Source: Palsa-513 sp050010595
GTDB lineage: Bacteria > Actinomycetota > Thermoleophilia > Solirubrobacterales > Solirubrobacteraceae
Length of the DNA stretch: 64,000 nt
NCBI GenBank assembly: GCA_050010595.1
Contig: JBEKKS010000005.1
Span: forward strand, 124,001-188,000
Reading direction: 5' to 3'
The position numbers and the translations under genes were made by a program. The notes under the pieces were generated by a model that saw nothing but the letters and a program-made list of their open reading frames with translations, had not been told where the DNA came from and did not search any database. Position 1 is the first letter of the stretch; every line of letters starts with the position of its first letter. This document shows, one piece after another, positions 26,290 through 34,719 of the stretch.

Positions 26290-26490
26290 TTGGCCGCGGA
26301 GCGCAAACGATCAGGAGCCGCCTTGCCGAGAGGACCGTCGTCGCCGCTTCCAATGCTGGCGCTCAGCCCGCCGCTGGCACGCGCCTCGGGAGCGGCACCG
26401 CTCTGGGCGATCGTGATCGCGATCGTCGTCGTCGTGATCGCGTTACTGGTGATCTTCGCCCCGACGCGGGGCCGCCGCCGCGATCAGTAG
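26290..26490 (+). CDS. Possible small single-span membrane protein
   Basis: 66 residues from a TTG, or 45 from the ATG at 26353. The only clear feature is one strong transmembrane helix (LWAIVIAIVVVVIALLVIF) followed by a basic tail (APTRGRRRDQ), giving a cytoplasmic C-terminus. It occupies the gap between two minus-strand genes and overlaps the end of the glycosylase-like gene by 7 bp. Small membrane proteins like this are common, but support here is only the hydrophobic helix. Confidence 0.4.
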   Translation: MAAERKRSGAALPRGPSSPLPMLALSPPLARASGAAPLWAIVIAIVVVVIALLVIFAPTRGRRRDQ

Positions 26491-27137
26491 GGCGGCAGCT
26501 CGGCGTACCACGCACCGAGCGCGCGGAAGGCGCTCCAGAAGGCGCGCTTGGTGTGCTCCTCGTCGAGTGCAACGTCGATGTTGGGAACGAGCAGAGCTGC
26601 CATTTGCGGGCTCAGCTCCTGAACCTCGCCGACGATCGGCTCGAGCGGGCGGGCGAGCGGCAGTTCCAGGTCGCCCAGCGCCTCGAGCGCGTCCTCGCCC
26701 ATCGCGACGATGATCTTCGGCGAGACGATCGCGATCTCCTCAGCCACGCGGGCGATGCAGCTCGGGTCCGCCAGCGTGGTGTCAGGGACCGGGCACTTGA
26801 TGAAGAGCGTCCCGTAGACGGCGAGCGGATCGATCTGCAGGCGCCGCAACGACTTCATCAGTGCGTTGCCGGAGCGACCATAGAACGCAACCCCCTCCTC
26901 GATCTCCGAAGGCCGTGGCGCGTACTTGACGAGCATGATGTCGGCCTGCGGGTGACCGGAGCCGAGAACCGGCATCAGCGCGCCGCGCGGACACGCGTCG
27001 CACTCCTGGATCTCACGCGAGAGCGAGTTGAGCTCACGGATCGCGCGGTCGAGGTAGCGCTCGCGGATCTCATCGTCTGTGACAGGCATCGGCCGGAATG
27101 ACTTCCCTTCACCGCCGGCTTGTCCTTGGGCCTGCAT
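26484..27137 (-). CDS. Divergent uracil-DNA glycosylase superfamily protein
   Basis: 217 residues. ECDACPRG near residue 45 and FYGRSGNALMKSLRRL...LFIKCPVPDTTLADPSCIARVAEEIAIVSPKIIVAMGEDAL match family-4 (Fe-S) uracil-DNA glycosylases, including spaced Cys residues. The catalytic GEAPG motif is replaced (VKYAPRPSE) and the C-terminal HPS/HPA motif is not present, so glycosylase activity is doubtful. The ATG shares a base with the stop of the upstream GT4-PHP gene (TGATG), indicating coupling with it. It may be a repair or nucleic-acid-sensing protein. Confidence 0.65.
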   Translation of the reverse strand: MQAQGQAGGEGKSFRPMPVTDDEIRERYLDRAIRELNSLSREIQECDACPRGALMPVLGSGHPQADIMLVKYAPRPSEIEEGVAFYGRSGNALMKSLRRLQIDPLAVYGTLFIKCPVPDTTLADPSCIARVAEEIAIVSPKIIVAMGEDALEALGDLELPLARPLEPIVGEVQELSPQMAALLVPNIDVALDEEHTKRAFWSAFRALGAWYAELPPY

Positions 27138-29059
27138 CAGGACTTGCGCATCGCGCGGCGCACGCGACGCTCTCGCCGGGCTCGTCGCGCGGGCGCCGGT
27201 GTGGCCTTCGTCTCGATGAACTTGAGCGCCTGCACGTAGAGCAGACTCGTCGGCTTGGTGATGATCGTTGCGTCGCGCAGCGACGCGAGGAACTCCTGCG
27301 GACCGTCGAAGTCGCGCATCCGGACACGCACCGAGCCAAGGCCGGCGGCGACATGAGCGTCCGACCCGGCGGCGGCGGTGAGTCTGTACTTGGCGGCAAA
27401 CCGCACAGCCTCCTCGTTGAACGAGCTGATTGCTACGCGCGGGTTGAATACCTCGATCGCGTCGATCTCGTCAAGGATCCCGAGCAGATGCTCGTAGTCG
27501 GGCACGGAGTGCAGGCGATCGAACGGGTGGGGCACATAGACGACGCCGCCCTGACGGCGGATCTCGGCGACCGTCTGCTCGAGCGTGAGCCCGCGCGGGA
27601 TCCGCTCGGAAAGGAACAGCCCGATCACCTCGCCCTGGCTCGCGGTCTTGACCTCCTCGCCGACGATCACCTTGATACCGCTGGCCTTGGCCAACGCGTC
27701 GAACGCACCCGATACCTCGTTGTGGTCCGTGACCGCGATCGCGCCGAGACCCTCGGCCTTTGCCGTCGCGAGCAGCACCTCGACCGGCGTCGCACAGTCC
27801 GGCGAGTGGTCGGTGTGCATGTGCAGGTCGACGTCGATCAACTGTCGCGAGCCGCCGTGGGGTCGCGACGCCGCCGCGCCGGTGTCGGTCCGCCGGCGCG
27901 CGGCGAGCTCGCCGTAGACGGCCTCGAGATCTGCAGCGACGCGCGCCCACGACAACCGCTCACGCTCGTTCGCTCCTGCGCTTGCAAGTCGTGCCCGCAG
28001 CCCGCCGTCCGCGATCAGTCGCGTGAGCTGCGCGGCCAGCAGCTCGACATCGCCGGGGTCGAACAGAAGCCCGCGCTCGCCCTCGCCAAGCACCTCCTCG
28101 TAGACGCCGATGCGCGCCGCGACGGGGACCGCACCGGCGCCGAGCGCGGCGAGCGCTAGCCCAGGGGCCGGCATCGCGCCGCCGGAGGCGAGCACCACGA
28201 TGTCGGCACTCGCCAGCAGAGCGGCGCGGTCGACGTCGCCTGGCGCGACAAAGCGCACGCGCTGTGCGAGCGCGGAGCGCAGCGGAACCTGACTCGACAA
28301 TCCTTTTGCGCTCAACACGGTCGCGCGCCAGCCGTTCTGCCCCGCGATCCGGCGCAGCGCTCGCAGGAAGCCGCGCAGCGCAGCGCGCTCCTCCTCCTCG
28401 ACGTAGACGATATGGACAAGCTCGCCGGCTGGTGCCCGCTCGAGCAGGTCGGCGCCGGGCATGATCACGCGGTAGTCCGCGGGGAAGTGCGCGTTCATCA
28501 CGGCGGCCGTCGCGCGGTAGCTCGCGATCCGCGCGTCGAGTCGGCCGAAGAACAGCTCGACGAATCGCCGTGCCACCTGCGTCGAGACGATCCGCTCGGC
28601 CGGGGTGTGGAAGCTGCCGACGTTGAGCGAGCGCGAGTGACGTAGGGCTGCGCTAGCGGCGCTTGGCGCGAACGGCTCGTGGACGTGGACGAAGTCGAGC
28701 GGCAGCGTCGCGAAGAGCTCCTCGAGCGTGCGCGCAACATCGACCGGCACCGCTACCCGGGCGTCGGCGCGCCCGACCGGCAGCACCTCGCCGGCGGCGA
28801 ACAGCGCCGGCCCATCGCCTCCCTCCCCCCAGAGCCGCGTCGGATCATCGCGCGCCTCGCGCAACGCGCGGCGTGAGCTGGCCGCAAGGCGGGCCGATTG
28901 CGACGGCGCGACGATCATCACGCGATGCCCACGGCTCGAGAGCTCGCGCGCGACGGCGTCGATGTAGCAGTTCAAGTCGCCACCGGCCTCCCAGGGGTGA
29001 GGCGAGACGTGGACGATCTCGAACGGCACGCCTGGAGGATAGACCGGCCCGCGCCGCAC
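27137..29059 (-). CDS. GT4-like domain fused to PHP metal-dependent phosphoesterase
   Basis: 640 residues. The first 390 have GT-B glycosyltransferase family 4 architecture (VHVSPHPWEAGGDLNCYIDAVARELSSRGHRV; VHVHEPFAP; FHTPAERIV). The donor-site E-x7-E is lost: the place reads PAPGLALAALGAGAVPV instead of ExFGxxxxEAMAxGxPV. Residues 407-600 are a PHP domain with all metal motifs: DLHMHTDHS, VTDHNEV, GEEV, VPHPFD and GSDAH. The tail is very basic. It sits 15 bp after ino1 and precedes the glycosylase-like gene with TGATG coupling. Inositol-phosphate glycosylation or dephosphorylation is a reasonable inference from context. A GTG at 29029 is an alternative start. Confidence 0.8.
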   Translation of the reverse strand: MRRGPVYPPGVPFEIVHVSPHPWEAGGDLNCYIDAVARELSSRGHRVMIVAPSQSARLAASSRRALREARDDPTRLWGEGGDGPALFAAGEVLPVGRADARVAVPVDVARTLEELFATLPLDFVHVHEPFAPSAASAALRHSRSLNVGSFHTPAERIVSTQVARRFVELFFGRLDARIASYRATAAVMNAHFPADYRVIMPGADLLERAPAGELVHIVYVEEEERAALRGFLRALRRIAGQNGWRATVLSAKGLSSQVPLRSALAQRVRFVAPGDVDRAALLASADIVVLASGGAMPAPGLALAALGAGAVPVAARIGVYEEVLGEGERGLLFDPGDVELLAAQLTRLIADGGLRARLASAGANERERLSWARVAADLEAVYGELAARRRTDTGAAASRPHGGSRQLIDVDLHMHTDHSPDCATPVEVLLATAKAEGLGAIAVTDHNEVSGAFDALAKASGIKVIVGEEVKTASQGEVIGLFLSERIPRGLTLEQTVAEIRRQGGVVYVPHPFDRLHSVPDYEHLLGILDEIDAIEVFNPRVAISSFNEEAVRFAAKYRLTAAAGSDAHVAAGLGSVRVRMRDFDGPQEFLASLRDATIITKPTSLLYVQALKFIETKATPAPARRARRERRVRRAMRKS

Positions 29060-29073
29060 CCCCTGCGGGAGCG

Positions 29074-30267
29074 TCAGCCTACGGGGGCGTCTACGTGCTG
29101 GACGGCGGCGCGCTTCGGCTTCGTGCCCGGCGCCCGCGCGTACTTGTCGATGAAGGCCTCGGTGTCAGCGCGCGCGATGTGATCGGGGCGCTGACGGTGC
29201 GGCGACTTCATCAGGTAGGAGCTCGGGCCGTCGAGCTGCCCGGAGATCCCGTGGTTGAGGGCGAGCTTGGCGCAGCGGACGGCATCGATCACGATGCCGG
29301 CCGAGTTCGGGGAGTCCCAGACCTCGAGCTTGAGCTCGACGGTCAGCGGGACGTTGCCAAACGCCTCGCCCTCGACGCGAATGTGCGCCCACTTGCGGTC
29401 CGTGAGCCACGGGACGTAGTCCGACGGGCCGACGTGGACGTCGTCGGCGGGTAGCTCGTGGTCCATGATCGAAGTGACCGCGTTCGTCTTGGAGATCTTC
29501 TTGGACTCGAGACGCTCGCGCTCGAGCATGTTGTAGAAGTCCATGTTGCCGCCGACGTTCAGCTGCGAGGTGTGGGCGATCGAGACGCCGCGGTCGGCGA
29601 ACAGACTCGCCAGCGCACGGTGCACGATCGTCGCCCCAACCTGCGACTTGATGTCGTCGCCGATGATCGGCAGGCCAGCCTTCTCGAAGCGCTTGATCCA
29701 GTAGTCCTCGCGGGCGATGAAGACGGGGATGCAGTTGACGAAAGCGCAGCCCGCCTCGAGCACCTGCTCGACGTACCACTTCGTCGCCTGCTCGGAGCCG
29801 ACCGGCAGGTAGGAGACGACCACGTCGGTGTGCGTGTCGCGCAGGATGCCGACGATGTCGGCGGTCTCGCCGGGGGCCTTAGTGATCTTCTGCGAGAGAT
29901 ACTTGCCGAGCCCGTCGTGGGTCATGCCGCGGTGCACTGGCACGCCGAGCTTCTCCGGCACCGCAGCGAACTTGATCGTGTTGTTCTGGCCCGACCAGAT
30001 CGCCTTGCCGAGATCCTTGCCGACCTTGTCGGCGTCGATGTCGAACGCGGCCGAGAACTCGACGTCGCGGACGTGGTAACCGCCGAGGTTGACGTGCATC
30101 AGCCCCGGGACGCGCTCCGCGGGATCCGCATCCCTGTAGTACTGGACGCCCTGCACGAGCGAGCAGGCGCAGTTGCCGACGCCGATGATCGCGACCCGGA
30201 CCTTGTCCTGCTGGTGGCGGGCGCCGCCGTTAGCGGATGCGCCGTTCTTCTCGATCTTGATGCTCAC
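29074..30267 (-). CDS. ino1: Inositol-3-phosphate synthase
   Basis: 397 residues from the GTG at 30267, which has AGGAG about 9 nt upstream. NAD-binding AIIGVGNCACSLVQGVQYY opens the fold. GDDIKSQVGATIVHRALASLF, HTSQLNVGGNMDFYNML and the Lys-rich SKKISKTNAV are the active-site motifs of actinobacterial/archaeal-type synthases. It cyclises glucose-6-phosphate to inositol-3-phosphate for phosphatidylinositol or mycothiol-type products. It diverges from an ArsR-type regulator with a 17-bp palindrome between. Downstream is the GT4-PHP fusion gene. Confidence 0.95.
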   Translation of the reverse strand: MSIKIEKNGASANGGARHQQDKVRVAIIGVGNCACSLVQGVQYYRDADPAERVPGLMHVNLGGYHVRDVEFSAAFDIDADKVGKDLGKAIWSGQNNTIKFAAVPEKLGVPVHRGMTHDGLGKYLSQKITKAPGETADIVGILRDTHTDVVVSYLPVGSEQATKWYVEQVLEAGCAFVNCIPVFIAREDYWIKRFEKAGLPIIGDDIKSQVGATIVHRALASLFADRGVSIAHTSQLNVGGNMDFYNMLERERLESKKISKTNAVTSIMDHELPADDVHVGPSDYVPWLTDRKWAHIRVEGEAFGNVPLTVELKLEVWDSPNSAGIVIDAVRCAKLALNHGISGQLDGPSSYLMKSPHRQRPDHIARADTEAFIDKYARAPGTKPKRAAVQHVDAPVG

Positions 30268-30327
30268 GGTGGCTGCTCCTCTTTGGCCTCGGGTCGCGCG
30301 CGTCTCTGCCAGTGAGGATACAGACGG

Positions 30328-30344
30328 GCATCGCGCAGCGATGC
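30328..30344. promoter_or_regulatory. 17-bp palindromic operator candidate between ino1 and ArsR-type gene
   Basis: GCATCGC-GCA-GCGATGC is a perfect inverted repeat with a 3-bp centre. It lies just upstream of a TATCCT-type -10 hexamer for ino1 (minus strand, 30320-30315) and 31 bp before the ArsR-type ATG. This is the expected position for autoregulation and control of ino1 by the ArsR-type protein (inference). Confidence 0.55.
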
Positions 30345-30374
30345 ATAGCGGATACATCATATACACTAAAAGTT

Positions 30375-30632
30375 ATGCTCAATCTCTTCCAGGTCGTGGC
30401 TGATCCGACCCGGCGCGGGATCCTCGACCTGCTGCGCGAGCGCGAACGCTCGGTCGGCGAGCTCGTCGAGCGCTTCACGCTCACGCAGCCGGCGGTCTCG
30501 CGGCACCTACGCGAGCTGCGTGAGGCGGGCCTCGTCAGCGTGCGCCGCGACGGGCAGCGGCGTGTGTACGTCCTGCGCCCCGAGCGCCTGGTCGAGATCG
30601 CCGAGTGGGCGGATCGCTTCCGCCGTCCCTGA
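30375..30632 (+). CDS. ArsR-family winged-helix regulator
   Basis: 85 residues, a minimal ArsR/SmtB-like winged helix: FQVVADPTRRGILDLLRERERSVGELVERFTLTQPAVSRHLRELREAGLVSVRRDGQRRVYVL. No metal-binding Cys pair (CVCDL type) is present, so it probably senses something other than metal, or acts as a plain repressor. The ATG at 30375 is preferred over an upstream alternative: a TACACT hexamer at 30362-30367 would give a nearly leaderless transcript. Divergent from ino1 and convergent with the CDP-alcohol phosphotransferase gene. Confidence 0.85.
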   Translation: MLNLFQVVADPTRRGILDLLRERERSVGELVERFTLTQPAVSRHLRELREAGLVSVRRDGQRRVYVLRPERLVEIAEWADRFRRP

Positions 30633-30641
30633 CCGCGGCGC

Positions 30642-31295
30642 TCAGGCCGGCGGCGAATTGCGCAGCGCGCTTCGCACGTGCCAGATCCTCTGCGCCACCG
30701 TGAAGGCGCTGAGGCCGGCGAGTGCATACACGGCGCCTGCCAGCAGCGTGAAGTGGGCGATCCCGGCGCCGCGTGCGAAGACGAGCCCCGCCGAGAGGAT
30801 GACGACGCGCACCGGACGCGTTGCCAGCCCGACCTTGCACTCGACCCCGAGCGCCTCCGCCCGAGCTCGCGTGTAGGAGACCATCAGCGAGGCGAGGACC
30901 GCCACCACGACGGCTGCGGTCGCGAGCTGGTCGTGCTGGCGCGCGAAGGTCGCGGCGACCGCCGTCAGCACGATCCCCTCCTCGATGCGGTCGAGCGTTG
31001 AGTCGAGGAATGCGCCGAATGGCGTTCCCTTGCCGGACATGCGCGAGTAGCGCCCGTCGAGCGTGTCCATCGTCGAGCCGACGATGAAGGCGATGCCGCC
31101 GAGCAAGAAGTAGCGCTGCCAGACGAGTGCGGCGGCGACCACGTTGAGGGCGAACCCGGTGAGCGAGATCGCGTTCGGCGTCAAGCGCGACTCGATCAGC
31201 GCGTTGCGAACAAGGTCGCGTCGCTCGCTCGCGCGCGGGCCTCGCGTCCGGCGTTCACGCTGTGGACGCGGTGGGGTCGCCTGCTGCGTGCTCAC
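30642..31295 (-). CDS. CDP-alcohol phosphatidyltransferase
   Basis: 217 residues with four or five membrane helices. The CDP-alcohol phosphotransferase signature is intact: D77, D80, G81, R85, G94, D98, D102 (DTLDGRYSR...GAFLDSTLD), with Ser in place of the usual Ala before Arg. It transfers a phosphatidyl group from CDP-diacylglycerol to an alcohol. Proximity to ino1 suggests inositol phosphate as acceptor, i.e. phosphatidylinositol phosphate synthase; this is inference. The GTG start overlaps the PAP2 stop (GTGA), so the two are coupled. A longer in-frame extension across PAP2 is rejected. Confidence 0.88.
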   Translation of the reverse strand: MSTQQATPPRPQRERRTRGPRASERRDLVRNALIESRLTPNAISLTGFALNVVAAALVWQRYFLLGGIAFIVGSTMDTLDGRYSRMSGKGTPFGAFLDSTLDRIEEGIVLTAVAATFARQHDQLATAAVVVAVLASLMVSYTRARAEALGVECKVGLATRPVRVVILSAGLVFARGAGIAHFTLLAGAVYALAGLSAFTVAQRIWHVRSALRNSPPA

Positions 31296-32161
31296 GAGGT
31301 GGCGACGCCCGTCGCCGACTGGGCGGCGGCGCTCGCGGACTGGGATGCGAACGCCGGCGGCTGGGTGACGAACGCCTGCGGCGCCGGCGCAAAGGCCACC
31401 GCCTGCGGTCTGAAGGACCAGATGTGCGGCCGCCGCCGTGCGAGCGCGTAGGCACCAGCGGCGGCGATCCCAGCAGTCACGAGGCCGAGCACCGTGTCGA
31501 TCAGGAAGTGGTTCGCGGTGATCACCGTCACGAAGGTGATCAGCGCCGGCCAGAGTGCCCACCAGACGCGCGCCAACGGGTTGCGGACGATCCGCACGAG
31601 GGTCCAGCCGATCATTGCCGCACACGCGACGTGCATCGACGGCACCGCGGCGTAGGGGTTGACGAGCGCGTTCGAGATCGCGTTGTTCTGGCTCGAGGTG
31701 TTGGTGACCTGCGAGACCGTGTCGACGAAGCCCCAGTTGGGCAGGAACCGCGGCGGCGCCGTCGGGTAGAGGGCGTAGCCGAGCAGGCCGATCGCCATCG
31801 CGATAAACAGCATGTTGCGCACGAAGTAGTAACTGTGGTTGTGGCGCAGGTAGAGGTAGGCGAGCAGGCCGAAGAGGATGTAGCTCTGAGCGGAGATGTA
31901 GAGATAGGTCGCGAGAACCATCAGGAGATGGCTGCCGTAGGCCCAGCTCTGAATACCCGGCTCGACGAAGATGTGCAGCGAGCGCTCGAACGAGATCAGT
32001 TGGTCGGCGTGGACGAAGGCGAGCGCGCTCGAGCCGTCGATGGCGCCTCCGACAAGGCGATAGGCGATGTAGGCGCCGGTGAACATGCCGACCTGGCGCA
32101 GGGCATCGCGCCAACCCTTCGGCAGCATCCGCTCGATCCAGACACGAAGGGCTCGCAGCAT
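31292..32161 (-). CDS. PAP2-family membrane phosphatase/phosphotransferase
   Basis: 289 residues, about six membrane helices. Motifs match the inositolphosphoceramide-synthase-like PAP2 branch: YPTAPPRFLP, NPYAAVPSMHVACAAMIG and TVITANHFLIDTVLG, giving the catalytic His residues and Asp. A Pro/Ala/Gln-rich tail follows. It may dephosphorylate a phosphatidylinositol-phosphate-type lipid or transfer a head group. Its stop overlaps the start of the CDP-alcohol phosphotransferase, so the pair make a two-step lipid unit beside ino1. Confidence 0.85.
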   Translation of the reverse strand: MLRALRVWIERMLPKGWRDALRQVGMFTGAYIAYRLVGGAIDGSSALAFVHADQLISFERSLHIFVEPGIQSWAYGSHLLMVLATYLYISAQSYILFGLLAYLYLRHNHSYYFVRNMLFIAMAIGLLGYALYPTAPPRFLPNWGFVDTVSQVTNTSSQNNAISNALVNPYAAVPSMHVACAAMIGWTLVRIVRNPLARVWWALWPALITFVTVITANHFLIDTVLGLVTAGIAAAGAYALARRRPHIWSFRPQAVAFAPAPQAFVTQPPAFASQSASAAAQSATGVATS

Positions 32162-32225
32162 GTCGGCCCATCCTAGCGGGCGCGCGGAGATGCGGCGATC
32201 GCTACCAAGCGGCGAGGATTAGGGC

Positions 32226-32897
32226 GTGAACAAGGGTTCTTGGCAGCCGCCGGGGCGCGCTCGCATAGCTCGAATCCGCGCCCGGCTGCGCGAGCTCTAC
32301 GGAGTTCCCGCGGCGCCGCCGCACGGAGCTCCGCTCGACGAGCTGATCCTCACCGTCCTCTCCCAGAGCACGAACGATCGCAACCGCGATGTGGCCTTCC
32401 TGGCGTTGCGCGACCGTTGGCACGGCTGGGAGGGCGTCCGCGACGCGCCGCTCGCGGCGGTCGAGGAGGCGATCCGCCCAGGCGGGATCTCGAAGGTCAA
32501 GTCGGTGCGTATCCAGGCGATCCTGCGGGCAATCGGCGAGCCGCTCAGCCTCGACTGGCTCGCCGACGCGCCGGTCGCGGAGGCGCGCGAGTACCTCTGC
32601 GGACTGCCGGGCGTCGGCCGCAAGACGGCCGCCTGCGTTCTCCTCTTCAGCTTCGGGATGCGCGACGTCCCCGTCGACACGCACGTCTCGCGCGTCGGAA
32701 CACGGCTGGGACTGCTGCGCCCGGGGGCCGCGTTTCCCGAACAGCACGACGAGATGCTCGCGCTGACCCCCCCGGGTGCCGAGCTCGAGCTGCACCTCAA
32801 CCTCCTGCGCCACGGGCGCCGCACCTGCCACGCGCGCGCGCCCGCCTGCGGCGACTGCGCGCTCGCGCGAATCTGCCCAAAGGTCGGGGTCTCCTGA
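32226..32897 (+). CDS. nth: Endonuclease III-like DNA glycosylase/AP lyase
   Basis: 223 residues. Helix-hairpin-helix LPGVGRKTAACVLLFSFG with the catalytic Lys, the catalytic Asp in VPVDTHVSRVG, and the C-terminal 4Fe-4S motif C-x6-C-x2-C-x5-C at 201, 208, 211, 217. This family removes oxidised pyrimidines and nicks abasic sites. The GTG start at 32226 faces away from the PAP2 gene. The sequence before it contains a GAGGAT hexamer about 6 bp upstream, so translation may be leaderless. Confidence 0.92.
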   Translation: MNKGSWQPPGRARIARIRARLRELYGVPAAPPHGAPLDELILTVLSQSTNDRNRDVAFLALRDRWHGWEGVRDAPLAAVEEAIRPGGISKVKSVRIQAILRAIGEPLSLDWLADAPVAEAREYLCGLPGVGRKTAACVLLFSFGMRDVPVDTHVSRVGTRLGLLRPGAAFPEQHDEMLALTPPGAELELHLNLLRHGRRTCHARAPACGDCALARICPKVGVS

Positions 32898-33035
32898 TGT
32901 CCTTGGGGGTAGGGTGCCTGACGCTCTGCTCGCCGGGACCCGACCCCGCCCGGGCGCGCAGCCCGTATGCGGTCCTATAGCGCGGGGCGGCGACAATCGC
33001 TCGCGCCCACGTGAAGCCCGGCGAGGACGGTCGCC

Positions 33036-33061
33036 GAAGGCGGGGCGCCGCAGCCGCCTTC
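33036..33061. terminator. Hairpin between convergent nth and haemolysin-III genes
   Basis: GAAGGCGG (33036-33043) and CCGCCTTC (33054-33061) form an 8-bp stem with a 10-nt GC-rich loop in the convergent intergenic region. The stem reaches the stop codon of the minus-strand gene. No T-tract follows, so factor-independent termination is uncertain. Confidence 0.4.
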
Positions 33062-33737
33062 AGCCGGCCAACGGTAAGACCGCAAAGGCGATGACGCAGT
33101 ACATGACGGAGGCGGCGAGGAGGACGAGGATGTGGAAGATCTCGTGGTAGCCGAACGTGCCCGGCCACGGGTTTGGGCGCTCGAGCGCGTAGACGACGGC
33201 GCCCGCGCTATATGTCAGGCCGCCGAGAATCAGGGCCGTGACCGCGAACCAGCCGATCGACCCCGGTAGCTGGGTCATCGCAGCGATGCCGGCCCAGCCG
33301 AGGGCCATCCCGATGATCGAGGACGCCCATTTCGGGTGGCTTGGCCAGGCCAGCTGGAGGACGATGCCGCCGAATGCGCCGGACCAGGCAATGATCAGCA
33401 GCACGGTCGCCAGCGTGCCGTGCAGCGCGAGCAGCGCGAACGGCGTATAGGTCGCGGCGATCAGCACGAAGATCATCGCGTGGTCGAGCCGGCGCATCCA
33501 GCGCCGTGCGCTCGCCCGCCAGTCGATCCGGTGATAGAGCGCGCTCACGCCCAGGAGCCCGGAGACGGCAGCCGCAAAGACCGCCGCGCCGAGCAGTGCA
33601 CGGCCGCCGCGAGCCGAGGTGATCAACGCGCCGCCCGTCGCCAACGAGACGAAGAATCCCCACTGGTGGAAGACGCCTCGCAGGCGCGGCTTTTGCGGCG
33701 CTAAGCCGTGAAGTGCGTGGCTGCTGCTACCGCCCAC
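33060..33737 (-). CDS. Haemolysin III/PAQR-family membrane protein
   Basis: 225 residues with about seven membrane helices. Family motifs: FHQWGFFVSLATGGAL at the first helix, ALYHRIDW, RRLDHAMIFVLIAATYTPF and FGYHEIFHILVLLAA. The His, Asp and Ser residues form the putative zinc site of PAQR/alkaline-ceramidase-like proteins. A lipid-amidase or membrane-homeostasis role is discussed for the family; haemolysis is not expected. I use the GTG at 33737. A far longer extension across the desaturase gene is rejected. It is 17 bp downstream of the desaturase gene, so cotranscription is likely. Confidence 0.85.
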   Translation of the reverse strand: MGGSSSHALHGLAPQKPRLRGVFHQWGFFVSLATGGALITSARGGRALLGAAVFAAAVSGLLGVSALYHRIDWRASARRWMRRLDHAMIFVLIAATYTPFALLALHGTLATVLLIIAWSGAFGGIVLQLAWPSHPKWASSIIGMALGWAGIAAMTQLPGSIGWFAVTALILGGLTYSAGAVVYALERPNPWPGTFGYHEIFHILVLLAASVMYCVIAFAVLPLAG

Positions 33738-33754
33738 GCCATCAAATAAAGCAC

Positions 33755-34648
33755 TTAGTGGACGGCGGCGGCGAGCTTCGAGTGCTGGCGCTCGCGGTCC
33801 ACCGCAACGACGTTCCAGACGAGACCGAGCTTGGATGCGGTGAAGATCACCCAACCGGACGGGTCGAGCTCGTACCAGCGCAGGCCGTGGTAGGCCGAGC
33901 GTGGGAATGCATGGTGGTTGTGATGCCAGGCCTCGCCGAGGCTCGGGAGCGCGAGCCAGAAGACGTTGCGCGACTGGTCGCCCGTCTCGAAGCGCTGCTG
34001 GCCCACGAAGTGGCAGATCGAGTTGATCGACCAGGTCACGTGATGGACGAGGAAGATCCGCACGAGGCCCGCCCACAGGAGCGCCTCGAGGCCGGCGCTC
34101 AGCGTGCCACCCCAGGCGTAGCCCGCGGCGAACGGGATCAGCAGCGTCGCCCCGACGATCCAAGGGAAGGCCCTGTGGATGGCGCGCATGCCGCTGTCGC
34201 TGTAGAGGTCGGGGCAGTAGCGGCGCTTCTCGGCGCGCCCGTTTGACTCGAAGAGCCAGCCGATGTGCGCGTGGTAGAGGCCGCGCATGACGCCCGTCAC
34301 GCCCGCGCCGTGATCGACGTGGGGGGAATGCGGGTCACCTTCCTCGTCGGAGAACGTGTGGTGCTTGCGATGGTCGGCGACCCAGGCGAGAACCGGGCCC
34401 TCGACCGCGAGCGAGCCCATGATCGCCAGCGCGTAGTGGACAGGCTTGAAGGTTTCGAAGGCGCGATGGGTGAGATGGCGGTGAAAGCCGATCGTGACGC
34501 CGAACGCGCTCGTCAGGTACATGACGGCGAAGATCACCACGTCTCGCCAGTGCAGGAAGGAGCCCCAGGCGAAGATTGCCGCGAGCACGGTCGCGAGGAA
34601 CGGAATCACGACGGCGGCGATGTTCACATTGCGGTCAAAGCGGGACAT
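33755..34648 (-). CDS. Acyl-CoA/acyl-lipid delta-9-type fatty acid desaturase
   Basis: 297 residues from the ATG at 34648 (MSRFDRNVN). The three histidine boxes are intact: HRHLTHR, HRKHH and HHNHH, set among four membrane helices (VAVVIP..., VVIFAVMYLTSAFG, GATLLIPFAAGYAWG). These bind the diiron centre that inserts a cis double bond into acyl chains. It is head to head with a PucR/CdaR-like regulator gene (72 bp between starts), which may control it. The haemolysin-III family gene follows, another membrane-lipid associated protein. Confidence 0.93.
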   Translation of the reverse strand: MSRFDRNVNIAAVVIPFLATVLAAIFAWGSFLHWRDVVIFAVMYLTSAFGVTIGFHRHLTHRAFETFKPVHYALAIMGSLAVEGPVLAWVADHRKHHTFSDEEGDPHSPHVDHGAGVTGVMRGLYHAHIGWLFESNGRAEKRRYCPDLYSDSGMRAIHRAFPWIVGATLLIPFAAGYAWGGTLSAGLEALLWAGLVRIFLVHHVTWSINSICHFVGQQRFETGDQSRNVFWLALPSLGEAWHHNHHAFPRSAYHGLRWYELDPSGWVIFTASKLGLVWNVVAVDRERQHSKLAAAVH

Positions 34649-34719
34649 GACGAAGGAGAGTACCTTTGGCGGCAGCAGGTTTCTTGGTAGCGGGTCAAGC
34701 AAAACGGCAAGAAGTTGTG

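Noticed and set aside
32898..33059. Possible tRNA or other small RNA in the nth/haemolysin-III gap
   Set aside because: No cloverleaf or CCA pattern; only a short hairpin near the stop codon was found.
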